The translations under genes were made by a program, and so were the position numbers. This document shows, piece after piece, positions 12,496 through 23,079 of a stretch of 64,000 nt of DNA. Every line of letters begins with the position of its first letter. The first letter of the stretch is position 1. The notes under the pieces are model-generated. The model did not search any database, was not told where the DNA came from, and saw only the letters and a program-made list of their open reading frames with translations. The stretch spans positions 15,839,346 through 15,903,345 of the forward strand of contig NC_085137.1 in assembly GCF_035046485.1 (NCBI RefSeq). The letters are read 5' to 3'. The DNA comes from Aedes albopictus (taxonomy: Eukaryota; Arthropoda; Insecta; Diptera; Culicidae).

Positions 12496-13209
12496 TGAAG
12501 GAGAACATTCCACATTTTTACGCAAATAGAACCTGAAAAATAAACTTCATCGTACTACAGGATTACACAACAGTACTAGAAAAAAATAGGTTAGTTCATG
12601 CAAAAGTTATCTGTAACAAAACCACATGCAATCAATTAAGACAACCGGAAGGAAAGCTCCAAATCGTGCAAAAGAAGGGGAAACCTTACTTAATTTTGTT
12701 AATGATTATCTCACTAATGAAAACGCTAAACAAGTAGTTGAAACCTCAGAAACACCGGTAATCCAGACAAGTAGATAACAAAAGACAAAAAAACATGTGG
12801 AAACATTAAAAACAACCGAGTAAATCAGAGAGCAGAACAAACTGCACGGAAACAATACACACAGATAGAGATAAGGGAAATAGATGGCAATGCAGCATCA
12901 CAACCAGCCACGACCAGTTAGGTATTTGTTTGGTTTGGTCGCTGGCAGGTTGCAAAAAGCAGGAGACAAGCTTGTTGCTCTTTTTTTAGTTCTTCCGCAA
13001 ACACAATACCACTACTGAGAGCAGATGAATACGCAAAGGGGGGTAGTGGGTTATGGCTCAAACAGCATATCAAAATAGAATTAAAACTGGCGCTTCGTTG
13101 TGTGTTCCACCACACGGCTACGGCGACAACAACACCTTGGGAAGGGGCAACAAACGATAACAGCAAGATTAAACACAAGGAACGGGAGCGCAGCCAGCAT
13201 CGCAGATGT
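12496..13209. other. Intronic sequence, no recognised feature
   Basis: A-rich sequence from 12496 to 12890, followed by more complex sequence up to the TTAA MITE. No exon or RNA gene is visible. Confidence 0.5.
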
Positions 13210-13213
13210 TTAA

Positions 13214-13328
13214 CCCTCCGTAACTCGCGCGATTGACTTCCTGCGTCAGCACCACGCTAATGCTGAGTACAAAAAGCGAGATTTTTTCAACTTGTTGTAC
13301 AAAATACAACAGCGCGATCGCTCGTGGG
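13214..13328 (+). mobile_element. TTAA-flanked MITE (piggyBac-type), copy 2
   Basis: A 115-bp unit bounded by TTAA at 13210-13213 and 13329-13332. It starts CCCTCCGTAACTCGCGCG and ends GCGATCGCTCGTGGG, giving inverted CCC...GGG ends. The internal sequence is nearly identical to the copy at 2284-2402. Confidence 0.8.
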
Positions 13329-13332
13329 TTAA

Positions 13333-13977
13333 ACAAAGCAAAAAAAACAGAGATTGGGTGGTAAAATGTACGGAGAGACATAGAGGGCACTCCGGGGTAA
13401 AACGGTTGGGGCTCACCTGTGGCAGATGTCGCTGCTGTCTTCCCTAAGAGACCTGTTGTTCGGGTTCGGGTTTTGTTGGGCATGGTTTTTTTTATTTGGG
13501 TGGTGGTGGTGGTAGATGTTGTATATTTTTTTCGGAGTTTCGAAGTGATTGTCGTTTTGTTGATAGATGGGGTTTTTATCGCGATGCGGCAGCCGAAGTA
13601 GAAGACAGACGGTGGAAAGAGAGAAAAAGACAATTGGTTTGGTAAATAGAGGTAAAAATTAGGAGACGATCCTTATGCTGTTATTGTGAAGGAATTGTTT
13701 TTAATTTGATAATTTATACAAATATACAATTGTAAGGAGATACGTAACAAGAAAGTGTAGTCACGAAGAATTAAGATAAACGAAACTCATGTTCTTTGCA
13801 TTCTGGGGATTCATTACTACAGATATAGTGGTTTTCAGAGAAATATTCACCATAATGATACCTAATTTATAGTGAAATTCTGAATTTGATACGTGAATAT
13901 GATAATATTATATTAATATATTAAAGGTTGTCGTTATATGATAAACGTTATCTTACTTTATAACTATCAGATTTAAA
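13333..13977. other. Intronic sequence, no recognised feature
   Basis: A GT-rich patch with (GGT)n lies around 13500, then AT-rich sequence to the next element. A minus-strand open frame across 13169-13633 runs through the MITE and is low complexity (Thr/Lys), so I do not call it coding. Confidence 0.5.
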
Positions 13978-14760
13978 ACAAGCTATAACTATTCGAGCAA
14001 AGTCTAACAATAAAATGATAGCAAATCGAAAACTCAATTTGTATTCAGCAGCAAATTGATATCACATTTTGATATCAGTTTGTCTTGACTAAATTTGATT
14101 TCAAATTTTGATTTCGTTTTGCTGTCACTTCAAACTATTAGAGCACCTTTAACGGTGCGCTTCTATACCCCGTTTGGCAGCCCTCCATCATTGCAGCAAA
14201 CTTTACCGGTCGCTGCTGGATGCGCTCGCAAAATAGTAGCGCTATGGGTGGGTGACCAAATACAGTAGCGGGACAGTTGCGCTGCTAAAAATGCTATGGG
14301 AATATGACAACCCTACCGATACGAATCAGGGTGATTAATTTGATTGCTACCGGTGTGGAAAAGGGTGGTTAAGTCAAAATGGTAGCGCTGCGCGGGTTGC
14401 TCGAATAGTAGCCGCCGTTAATGTTGCTCTTATAGATATTAAGTTTTTATGTTTTTTTTTTGAAACTTCTAGGCAACTCTGTATAATAACTCTAAGAGTA
14501 TACCATTATTGCAGTTATCTTATTGCATTGAGGTTTTTATATCAAAAACCACTGTATTCAAAGTTATCAATTTGATATCCCTGATAGCAGGAATTGTTCT
14601 CAACTTGCTGTTACGGGAACATTATTTTGCTTATTAACCGTTAAAACGACCAAAACGACAACAACCCGAGTTATCATGATTTGCAATATCACAACATCAA
14701 AATTTGTTTTCAATTTGCTGTCAGACTTTGCTCGGGTATATAACTATAACAGCTATAGTT
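13978..14760. mobile_element. Long-TIR MITE-like element, outer
   Basis: The left arm (about 13978-14130) and right arm (about 14560-14760) share, in inverted orientation, gctataact, cgagcaaagtct and tcaatttgctgt-type blocks. The arms are diverged. A second element at 14141-14429 sits inside. Confidence 0.6.
14141..14429. mobile_element. PIF/Harbinger-type MITE nested in the outer element
   Basis: The ends are inverted GAGCACCTTTAACGG and CCGTTAATGTTGCTC. The 3-bp flank TTA occurs on both sides (14138-14140 and 14430-14432). A TTA duplication with G-starting inverted ends is typical of PIF/Harbinger (Tourist-like) MITEs. It is 289 bp long and non-coding. Confidence 0.7.
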
Positions 14761-16160
14761 AACAGTAAAATGATGATTTTAAGCAACAATTTGCTGTATT
14801 GTAACTATTTATCAACTAATTAACTTATTATGGAACCATATCAAGAATAGTAACGCCAAAAAACATTTAAAAATTTGTTAGACGAAGCGCTAGCGAAATT
14901 CAGCTAGAAAATTTTAATTGCACTTTCGCCATCTTTGAACTACAAACTGAGTAATTGATGATGATGATGATGATGTCAATGACGAATGTTTCGACGTTAG
15001 AATCCTTAAGGACAAACGTCTTGACATCCCGCTTCAACAGTGCATCACAACTTCAAAAGCACAAATCTCAAGAAGCAAGCTTCACACAACAAAGCGATTT
15101 ATTATTCTGTTCTTGTTCACTTGAAATAAGATTAAAATAAGAAGATCAGGTGCGCTGATTTTGTTTACGAAGAGATTTCCTCGAAATCGTGAGTAGGTGC
15201 CAAAGTCGGCCATTGTGGCGGCCATTTTGGGATTCTAACAAGTCTGTCCTTAATTCCTCTACTAACACATTCACCAATCAAACACATTTATCAAAATTTT
15301 TGCCAACTGTCACATTCCGAGCCACCTGGAATCCACGCAGCATCCGAAATTATTCGGAAATTTAATATCCGTAAATACCTTTCCGCTCGACAACGCCCGG
15401 AACAACACCCACAATGTCGTATTGTTCTCGGTAAACGACCGATAGAAATAGCGTCCTTGGTTCCTACTGCTCCTCCTCCTCCCATCTTTCTTGTGACAGC
15501 CAATTCCAGCGAGTTGTTGTCGCTCACTTTCACAATAATTTCCCAACAATAATGGCCCCAAACCCAGCCAGAACCTCGGCGCAGGGCCCGTGGCAGGCTG
15601 AGGCTTTATGAAATCATTTCCTTCGCTGAGCACGAGGAAATTAAAATCATTACTCTCGACTCCATCATCCCTCATTTGGGACACCTTATACCTCATCCTT
15701 CATCGCTCATCGCTCGGGCCGGGCGTCGTCACCAGCTTGTTTGCTCGTTGTTTGCCCGCCCGGCGATGAGTGTCAGTCGCTTCGCTTGCAGAGTTGCACG
15801 ACTTGGGTCGAAAGTTTTATCAAAAAGGAAACCGGCGCGGCGTGGCGCTCTTTTCTGCATCGTGTCGTGCCGTATCCTTCTTAGCAGCCAGCCAGCCAGT
15901 CAGTCAGTGGCCCATTAAAACAAGTCGTAAAAGTTATAAAAGATGAACGATTTCATTTTTATCTGTTTTATGACTTTTTCACCTGTCTCGCCCCATTTCC
16001 GGGATTTTTCTAGCTCCGGTTTTATTTTTGTCGCCTGGTGGTACCAACCGGTCAGGATTCCGTTCGGAGCAGCAGGACGACTGACGACGCGGCTGTGTGT
16101 TGCGTGTGCCGATGTTTCACGTAGGAGTAACCTGGACAAATTCTTCGTCAAAGAGAAGTT
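14761..16160. other. Intronic sequence with short (TGA)n
   Basis: A (TGA)n microsatellite spans 14956-14975. From about 15150 to 16150 the sequence is complex and GC-richer, without repeats I recognise. It may be old unique intron; several overlapping open frames on both strands show no family resemblance. Confidence 0.5.
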
Positions 16161-16164
16161 GTTA

Positions 16165-17795
16165 TCACGGTTGTCAGACATTGTTTGGCTTGCGAAATGT
16201 CTTGGGGCTCAGGACTTTTAAGGTCTGCTGAATTTACTACAATTGGCATTCTTTCTACACTTGATGGGAGCCCCATTGATGACAAAAACGATATGCCGCA
16301 AGCGTAGATTCAATGGCGATTGTGGTAGATTTTGTAGACATTGAAAGCCCTGTGCTACAGGATATTTTGTAAACCTCACAATATCTGACAATTAAAGACT
16401 TCTCATTGTATTGCGGAGAACCATGGATATCGGTGAACAATAACTGTAAACGCAGATTCTCCGGCAAATGAGGTGATTCTGTAGAACTTGTACGATGGAT
16501 AACCAGAAGTGCAAAACAGAATTCCGGTAGATGCCGTAGAACTTGAAAGTTCTGACCTTTCGGGCATATTTCAAACCTCACAATGTCTGACAACCATGAA
16601 CAAGACTTCTCCTTGCATTTCGGAACACCCTGAACAACAGCAGAGGTGAGCAGGAAGCATAGATTGAATGGCGATTCGAGTAGATTCTGCAGACCATGAA
16701 AGTCTTGAAGTCCAGAACACTTTGCATACCTTACAATATCGTACAACCTCAGAAATATTTTCTCGTAGAATTGCGATGTACCATCGATAACAAAAACCGT
16801 AAACCGCAAGCGTAGATTGCATGGTGATTGTGGTAGATTTGGAAGAACTTGAAAGTCCTACACTACAGGACATTTTGCAAACTTTAGAATATACGACAAC
16901 TGTTAAAAGGCCTCCTCGTTGGGTTGTGGAGGATGATGGATATCAAAGGACAATAACTGCAAACGTAAATGTAGGACTTGAAAGTCCTGAAGTTCAAAAC
17001 ATTTTGTGTACCTTACAATGTCGTACAACTTAAAAAAAATTCTCCTAGAATTGCGGAGTACCATTGCTAACAATAACCGTAAACCAGGGATGCCAGATGA
17101 TCTTCTGAAAAATCTGTATCACTTTCTTCTAAAATCTGGATCCCTTACAAAATCCGGAGAAAATATCTGTATCTCATACAAATATAGTTTGAACATCTGT
17201 ATTTCATATGGAATATAATCTGTACTGATTCTCAAAAACTGGTATATCTAATAAAGATAAATCAATAACCGTAAAGCGCAAGCGTGGTGGAATTGCATGG
17301 TGATTGTGATAGATTTTGTAGAACTTGAAAATCCTGCACAACACATTTCGCAAACTTTACAATAATCGGCAACCGAAAAAAATACTTCTTGTTGGGTTAG
17401 GGAGCATCATGGATGTCAAAGGACAATAACTGAAAACGTAGATTGGATGTGCGTTTGAGGTAGATTCTGTAGAACTTTAGTCATGAACTCCAGGACATTT
17501 TGCGTACCTTACAATGTCGTATCACCTCAAAAAGTTTTTCTTGTAGCATAGCGGAGTACTATGGATAACAATGACCGTAAATCACAAGTGTAGATTCAAT
17601 GGGGAGTGTGGTAGATTTTGTAGAACTTGAAAGTCTTGAACTTCAGGACACTTTGCAAACCTTGCAATGTCCCGAAACCGTAAAAAGTACTTCTTGTTCA
17701 ATTACAAAGCAACTCGAAGCATAACGGTCCAAAAGTCGCCAAGTTATATGGAATTGGAGCTGTGGTAGATCTTATCGACCATGTAAGTCTCAACT
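16165..17795 (+). repeat. Degenerate tandem satellite, about 150-bp period
   Basis: The phrase gtagattNNatggNgattgtggtagattttgtagaacttgaaag recurs in variant forms near 16304, 16452, 16656, 16812, 16962, 17287, 17434, 17587 and 17735. It is followed each time by caNgacattttgcaaacc and a block like gaNNacNatggatNacaa. Most spacings are 147-156 bp. Minus-strand open frames in it are repeats of the unit, not a protein family. Confidence 0.75.
17085..17262. mobile_element. Insertion inside the satellite
   Basis: A block beginning gggatgccagatgatcttc, with several variants of atctgtatc, interrupts the periodicity between the units at 16962 and 17287. It resembles neither the satellite nor other elements here. 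The exact ends are uncertain. Confidence 0.45.
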
Positions 17796-18032
17796 CAAGG
17801 ATAGTTTTGGTATTCTAGAACATCCTTACAAAACTGAAAACAGCTGTCCGCTTATGTCTTGCGGTTCTAACGTAATTGTCCGATGATTTTATAGCGTTGA
17901 TTACAATCAGGCTTTTACAAAGCATGACTTAAAATCCATAATGCCTTGAGGTGATCTAGGTTTATTGGACGTGATCACCGAAGAAAATCCGACATCAAGG
18001 ATCTCCGGAACCCTTTTTCAATGACGAAAATT

Positions 18033-18100
18033 GACGTTGAAAAAATCTCGCTTTTTGTATTCAGCATTAGCTGGTGGCCATCGGCGCGAGTTACGGAAAG
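18033..18100 (-). mobile_element. Partial TTAA MITE, copy 3
   Basis: In inverted orientation this matches the gttgaaaaaatctcgc...gcgcgagttacgg portion of the units at 2284 and 13214, and it abuts TTAA at 18101-18104. The other terminus is missing. Confidence 0.7.
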
Positions 18101-18195
18101 TTAATATCTTACTTTTTGGATTCGACTGTGAAAGCTTTTAGCTTGAAAATGGCTCTTCCAGTCTTGACAAAATTCAAATACAGCTATTTAATCTT

Positions 18196-18235
18196 GTCCG
18201 ACGTTTCGGTCTCATTTAGGACCTTCTTCAGGGAC
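18196..18235 (-). ncRNA. Minimal hammerhead-ribozyme-like motif (Penelope type)
   Basis: On the minus strand the order is GTCC, CTGAAGA, a stem with loop (aggtc...gacc), GAAA, CG, TC, GGAC. This matches a type I hammerhead: CUGANGA and GAAA core boxes, GUCC/GGAC closing helix I, a 4-bp helix II and an extremely short helix III. Such minimal hammerheads are known in terminal repeats of Penelope-like retroelements. Surrounding sequence (about 18110-18260) has no surviving ORF. Activity is inferred only. Confidence 0.55.
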
Positions 18236-18495
18236 TCAATTATTGCCGATTTTTCGTCCAGTGTTGTTTTATAGAACAATGATTGTCGGACGGATGGAGT
18301 TTTCCCACACAGCAGTTAACGGTTAGGATTCGGTAACCGTGGAAAAACCCTTCCGGAATTTTACCGCTCTGGAACTTGACACCTTGCGCTTGATCGATCA
18401 CCATTGCTTTACAAAAAAAAGGTTAATATCTTAGGCCAAACATTTCAATAGGTCCTATCTGCATTTGAGAGGCTCTCTTCGTTCACTTTCTCTTT

Positions 18496-18757
18496 CAATT
18501 CTGGAGCTCGATTTGAATAGGTCGTATGTGCTTTCGTCGATATAAAATTCGATCAGTTGGATTCGCTTATTGAAGCGAAAGCTGTTGAAATTAAACAAAA
18601 CTTATACATACAGCCGATTACTTACTTAACAGGCTTTCCGTTCAATCACTAAAAGTCTTCGAAAAATAATTATTATTGCTATTGTAACTAAAATAAACTG
18701 ATCGATTTTTATATCGACGAAAGCACATACGACCTATTCAAATCGAGCTCTAGAATT
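18496..18757. repeat. Inverted repeat with about 60-bp arms
   Basis: The left arm (about 18496-18556) and right arm (about 18698-18757) are near-perfect reverse complements. Both contain agctcgatttgaataggtcg in opposite orientations. The spacer is about 140 bp. This is a MITE or foldback remnant. Confidence 0.8.
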
Positions 18758-18879
18758 ATTACAATGTAATGGTACACGTTTCAACTACTTTTGCAGTACA
18801 AATCAAAAGACGATTGCTTTGACCATCATTCTATGCAAGGAGACAATCATAAATCAAATAAACAGCTGAGTTATTAACG

Positions 18880-18904
18880 CCCCCCCCCCCCCCCCCCCCC
18901 CCCC
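18880..18904. repeat. Poly-C tract, 25 bases
   Basis: An uninterrupted run of 25 C residues, which would form G-quadruplex or i-motif structures. The length in the assembly is uncertain because such tracts are prone to slippage and sequencing error. Confidence 0.95.
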
Positions 18905-18990
18905 GAGGAAGACACTATCCCCGTGTGGAAACGTCGGGTGAATAATAAAACTCGTTTTATTAGCCTAAGACTGCGTAGCAGTTACTCAAT
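18903..18990 (+). mobile_element. Second Penelope-type terminal remnant
   Basis: The sequence ccgaggaagacac...gtgtggaaacgtcggg has the layout of the 18196 motif: helix II cacac/gtgtg, then GAAAC-GTC and GGG that could pair with the C tract. The core box lacks the U of CUGANGA, so it looks broken. It is followed by gtgaataataaaactcg. Confidence 0.4.
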
Positions 18991-19239
18991 AGAATCAACC
19001 TTACAGTCGATTTCTAACAGCATTAAAAATAATTGAAGGTGTAACTGAGTTCATCAAGGGCTTTCAGATTATTCCCTGATCAAAGATCAACACCCGAAAT
19101 CCAAAATTTCCTTATCTTTGGTGTACACGTACAGGAACTACTTATAAAATTCATTTGAAGTTTAATTTTACGCATGCTTTTGAAAACCGCTCTCGGTTAG
19201 TACACTCCGTTCAAATGTTGAAAACTACATCAGCAGTGA

Positions 19240-19765
19240 AGGCTTGAGGAGAGCGAAGCAGTGAGAAGTGTGTAATGAGGAGTGAACAGTAAACTAAAAT
19301 AACGCCTCGTTATTTCATGCACTGCACTGGTGAGCTGTTCGAATAGTGGGAGGGTAGTGAATGAGAAGTAAACATTAAGTATTGAAAACTCGACAGTGAG
19401 GAGTGTTGAATGAACAGCGAAGTGTCAGAAATGAGACGTGAGCAATGATGAAGAATAAAGAATAAATGTAGAACAAGAAGTGTAAAACAGTGAGGAGTGG
19501 GAAGTGAGCTGTAAGAAGTTATGAGTGAGTAGTTAAGAGTAACCACGGATAATTTATCAGTGAGGGAGATATAAGCATTGGAAAGTGAGCACTGTGAAGA
19601 GAAGAATGAGCAGCAAGTAATGAGCAGTGAGAAATGAAAAATGAGGACTGAGAAGTTTGCAGTGAGATGTGTGCAGTATAGAATGAGCAGTGAAGGCTTG
19701 AGGAGTACGAAGTAGTGCGAAATGTGTAATGAAGAGTGAACAGTAAACAGTGAGAAGTAAACTGT
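19240..19765 (+). repeat. Degenerate minisatellite of agcagtgagaagtg units
   Basis: Irregular repeats of gagcagtgagaagtga-like words fill this interval. The segment starting gcagtgaaggcttgaggag occurs at both ends (about 19231 and 19687), suggesting a larger duplication of about 455 bp. Minus-strand open frames (Ser/His/Leu-rich) are translation of the repeat. Confidence 0.75.
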
Positions 19766-20179
19766 ACTCAAGAAACACGCATGTCATATAAGAGTTACGG
19801 CAGCGCCAGTTTTAGTGATAGTGATAGTGATAGAAGCGAGCAATCAAGAAAAACCAAAGAGGTAATTCACGCTAAAAACAGGCCTGCATTTTCATAATGA
19901 CTGAAATTGCAATTTTATTTTACAAGCCCAAACGCTTGGAGGCTTAACGGGGCCGATTTTCTCTTATTTTTACATTGGAAACACCGGTATCACAGCAACT
20001 CTGTGATCCCAGACTGGCACAAATTTTATTTTTTTCCCCTCCATGCCTAGTTGACAGTCGTCGTTTGTTGGTACCATCGTAGTTCTTTTTTTTTTGCTTA
20101 TTCGCTAAAATATGAAGGAAAAGGAAGAAAACCACTTTGCCTGGGTTAAATTGATGGACCCCCCACTTGCCAAGGGGCT

Positions 20180-20365
20180 TTTTTTTTCATTATATCTGTA
20201 TTAACGAGATTTTTAGCCCTAGGCTAGTTCATCTCGGGACCCACGCTTTACTTCCCTTCCGAAGGAAGAACCCACATTTTGTGAGTTTGTCGGGAGTGGG
20301 ATTCGATCCCAGGTCCTCGGCGTGATAGTCAAGTGTTCTAACCATCACACCAGGTCCGCTCCCCA
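20180..20365 (-). mobile_element. Feilai-type tRNA SINE, near full length
   Basis: On the minus strand the head contains the Pol III A box (tggtgtgatggttag) and B box (gggatcgaatcccac), followed by the conserved Feilai body (ccttcggaagggaag, gagatgaactagcc) and an A-rich tail. An exact 11-bp duplication, GCCAAGGGGCT, flanks it (20169-20179 and 20366-20376), so insertion was recent. Feilai is an established family of Aedes mosquitoes, and this is the best single clue to the host. Confidence 0.9.
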
Positions 20366-20376
20366 GCCAAGGGGCT

Positions 20377-21684
20377 GACAAGGTCACAAAATGACGATTT
20401 CTCATCAAATTGTGCCTAATTTATCGCGTGATATCTCGAAATGTCATGTTGTACCATGTACAAAACTTCACATTTCTATGAAGGGAAAGTATAGACCTTT
20501 CCTTTGAGTTGAACATTTTTTGATATCTCTCCAGGAATCAAGATGGCATCCGTGAATTCAACAAGGGACAGATTATACTAAATAAAATTGACATGGGGCA
20601 CTTTGATGTGTATTGTGGTACAGCAAGGAACATCTTATGCTGAGAAATCGTCCCATAAATTTTTATTTCAAAATGCTGCAAACGACAAAAAATCTGTAAG
20701 ACCTTGTTTCCTCCAGAATTTCCTGTTGATATTCCAGCAGAAGTCTTATCTTCTAGAATTCATCCAGTGTTATTTTTCTAGAAACTCCAGATCTATTGTA
20801 GTGAATGCTCTAGGGATTCCGCCAGCAATTTGTCTAAGGACAAACCTAAGAAATTCTCAAGAGAGACTGTATATAAATCATCAAGTTAGTTAGGTCACCC
20901 CTCTGTGCTGCTCTATCGTAGCCTTCGACTATCACTGTACTGGTGTCATCTTTCTCCGTTTGAAGCGGTAAAAGCGGGTATAATTCCGGAGCCCCACCAA
21001 AGCCACGTGCTGAAGTAATAAACGTTTTATAGTCATGAAAAAAGCAAGCGAAATTTCCACCGAGCTTGAGCAGCAACAGCGGCAGTGTGAAGTTTGCTTG
21101 TTTTCCGTTGAAGAAACGAAACGACTTTTCGTGCACGCGACACTTTTAACGGAAAAGAAACACACCACACAGACAGTGAGAAGAGCAAAGCGACACGATT
21201 CTATTGTTGTATCCAGTTCGAGTCAGCCAAAGTCTTCGACTCGGAATGAGTTGTCTTATATTCTGTTGGTTTATCTTCCCGTCGTCGTTCCGACGTTGGT
21301 TGATAATATTTTTATTAAATTAAATCCTTACGCTCTGCTGGAGCTTTCCTCTCGACGCACGCTGTCTGTCGTTGTGGCAAGTGATTGCGTTCCTTGAGAC
21401 AAGTCTCAAGCTTAAGCATCATCTTTGCTATCTTTGCCAACGATGGCAGTCGGAGAATCAGGTGATGATGATTGCGAGGAGGAGGATTTTGCTATCTGTT
21501 TCTGTCTGTTTGGCTAACTTTTAATTTATAAGTCACTTATCTGGCGAACACCATTCTCCACTGCTTTGTGGTCTTTGTTGTAGAGGAAACCAGGGCGGGA
21601 GTCAGTTTATATCGAAAGGACGGCAGCTGAGCTGACTGTTAGTCATTGGTGTCCCTTTTGAATGAACTTCAGTCTACATCCTAG
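20377..21684. other. Intronic sequence, no recognised feature
   Basis: Complex sequence without clear repeats; 20880-21620 is GC-richer. A 120-codon plus-strand frame at 21035-21397 overlaps a 96-codon frame on the opposite strand and neither resembles a known family. Confidence 0.45.
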
Positions 21685-21991
21685 TACCTAACATGTTTAA
21701 GTCAAATTTACTAGAAAGAAGTGGTTCTTAAAGCCATCATAAAACCGAAACAAAAGGTATTGGGTTTTATGGCGGTTCTCAAAACCACTACAAGACTAAG
21801 TTGCCTGCAGGCCACTATACACATTTTTTTTGTTAATTACTGAAAACATCAAAATCCCATGTAAAACTTTTTAGCCAAATATACCTGAAGAGGTTCTTAA
21901 AACCAGCATGAAACCAATATAAATGATATAAGGTTTCAAGACGGTTCTCAAAATCTCTACAAGACTAATTGGTCATCAAAATGTTACTTGG
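21685..21991 (+). mobile_element. Two adjacent copies of a small MITE (ends CCAAGTAACAT)
   Basis: The blocks at about 21685-21815 and 21855-21991 share gaNgNggttcttaaaaccNNcat and ggttctcaaaaNctctacaagactaa. The second ends atgttacttgg, the inverted form of the start ccaagtaacat seen in the third copy at 22943. Confidence 0.65.
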
Positions 21992-22480
21992 AAACGACTG
22001 TTGATTGATATTGCATCGTGGAATAAAATGATGCTTTGTTCAACTTAATAAGTAAACTTCGTATTGTTCGCATAGTTTAGAATGGAATAAAAATAATGCA
22101 AAACAATATCACGATAAACAACCAAGTACCATAAATGCACTTCTTCTTTCATTTGGTATTCCAGCCTTCGATTTACTCCTACTCAACGTACCCTCCAACA
22201 TTGAAATGTGAAAAGTCAATTGTATCGATTTACAGACCAGAACCCGGCAACCCTGGAAAGCAAATATAGAAAATCGAAGATTTCTTTGAAGTGGGTTATT
22301 GTTCAAACACTGGACAAACTATTTCCGCTGCCAAAGACGCACTCGACAACAGAAGACGGAGGACAAAGGAAGTTAGTCTCCAACAACAGAACCTCCTGGA
22401 TGGGGTACGGACGAACGGACGGATGGACGACCAAACAAACAAACAAACTGAACCCAACACACCAATAAGTAGGTACTTAC

Positions 22481-22648
22481 ACAGTGAGGTCGCTGCGTTG
22501 GTAATGGCCGCGGTGGGCGTTTGGGCGGCGGCAGCCTGAAGCGATGGTTGCGTCATGGCCGCTAGCGTCACCAGGTTCTGCATCGACAGCGGGCTCAACA
22601 GTCCAGCCGCGGCTGCTGCCGTCGTAGTGTCAGTCTGGGCACCGAGAC
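22481..22648 (-). CDS. aret: Bruno/CELF exon C: Ala-rich linker segment
   Basis: The minus-strand exon follows a polypyrimidine tract and acceptor (ctctatag, AG at 22650-22649) and ends before a strong donor (gtaagt, GT at 22480-22479). Its first two bases complete the Gly codon left open by exon B. It then encodes 55 residues beginning LGAQTD, with a poly-Ala run, GLLSPLSMQNLVTLAAMTQ and a second Ala tract, and leaves one base of the next codon. This is the divergent linker between RRM2 and RRM3, as in Drosophila Bruno1 (AAGLL, MQN and AMTQPSL blocks are conserved by recollection). Length 168 bp and phase 1-1 mean it could be skipped without a frameshift. The next exon lies outside the window, more than 22 kb downstream. 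Confidence 0.85.
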
Positions 22649-22942
22649 CTATAGAGAAAGAAAGCAAACAAAAAGCGGGGATGTTAGAATAGGTTGGTTG
22701 GATGCGGCAGGACACAATCTGGCCTCTCTCTATGGCCGGTGCGTAAATAAATAAGATAAATTGCTAGCCAATTTTGACTCCAATTTTGAGGATCATGGAC
22801 GTAGCCAGGGGGCAGAGTTGTTTCAATAACACATATCATATCTGTTATGTTTTTTAATAACATGGAACGAGCTCACCAATAAATAATATCTTTCCGTGTG
22901 GTCGTTGGAGAGCAATCAAGCCTTTCACACAGACTAGCATTT

Positions 22943-23078
22943 CCAAGTAACATGTTAAGTCGAATAGACTAGAAGAGGTTTTTAGAACCACCATAAAACT
23001 AAAATAAAAGGCATAAGGTTTTACGAAGGTTCTCAAAACCTCTACAAGACTAATGTGGCCAACAAAAATGTTTCTTGG
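22943..23078 (+). mobile_element. Small MITE, third copy (CCAAGTAACATG ends)
   Basis: Starts ccaagtaacatgttaag and ends aaatgtttcttgg, with the same interior as the copies at 21685-21991. It directly abuts the 24-bp array. Confidence 0.65.
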
Positions 23079-23079
23079 G

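Noticed and set aside
13410..13460. Possible minus-strand micro-exon ending at a perfect CAG/GTGAGC donor
   Set aside because: No polypyrimidine tract precedes the candidate acceptor, and the encoded residues do not fit any Bruno region.
19310..19771. 153-codon minus-strand frame rich in Ser, His and Leu
   Set aside because: It is the complement of the agcagtgagaagtg minisatellite and has no other evidence of coding.
22296..22715. Exon C read as a standalone 139-codon gene
   Set aside because: The open frame continues past clear splice sites on both sides; the conserved part is confined to 22481-22648.
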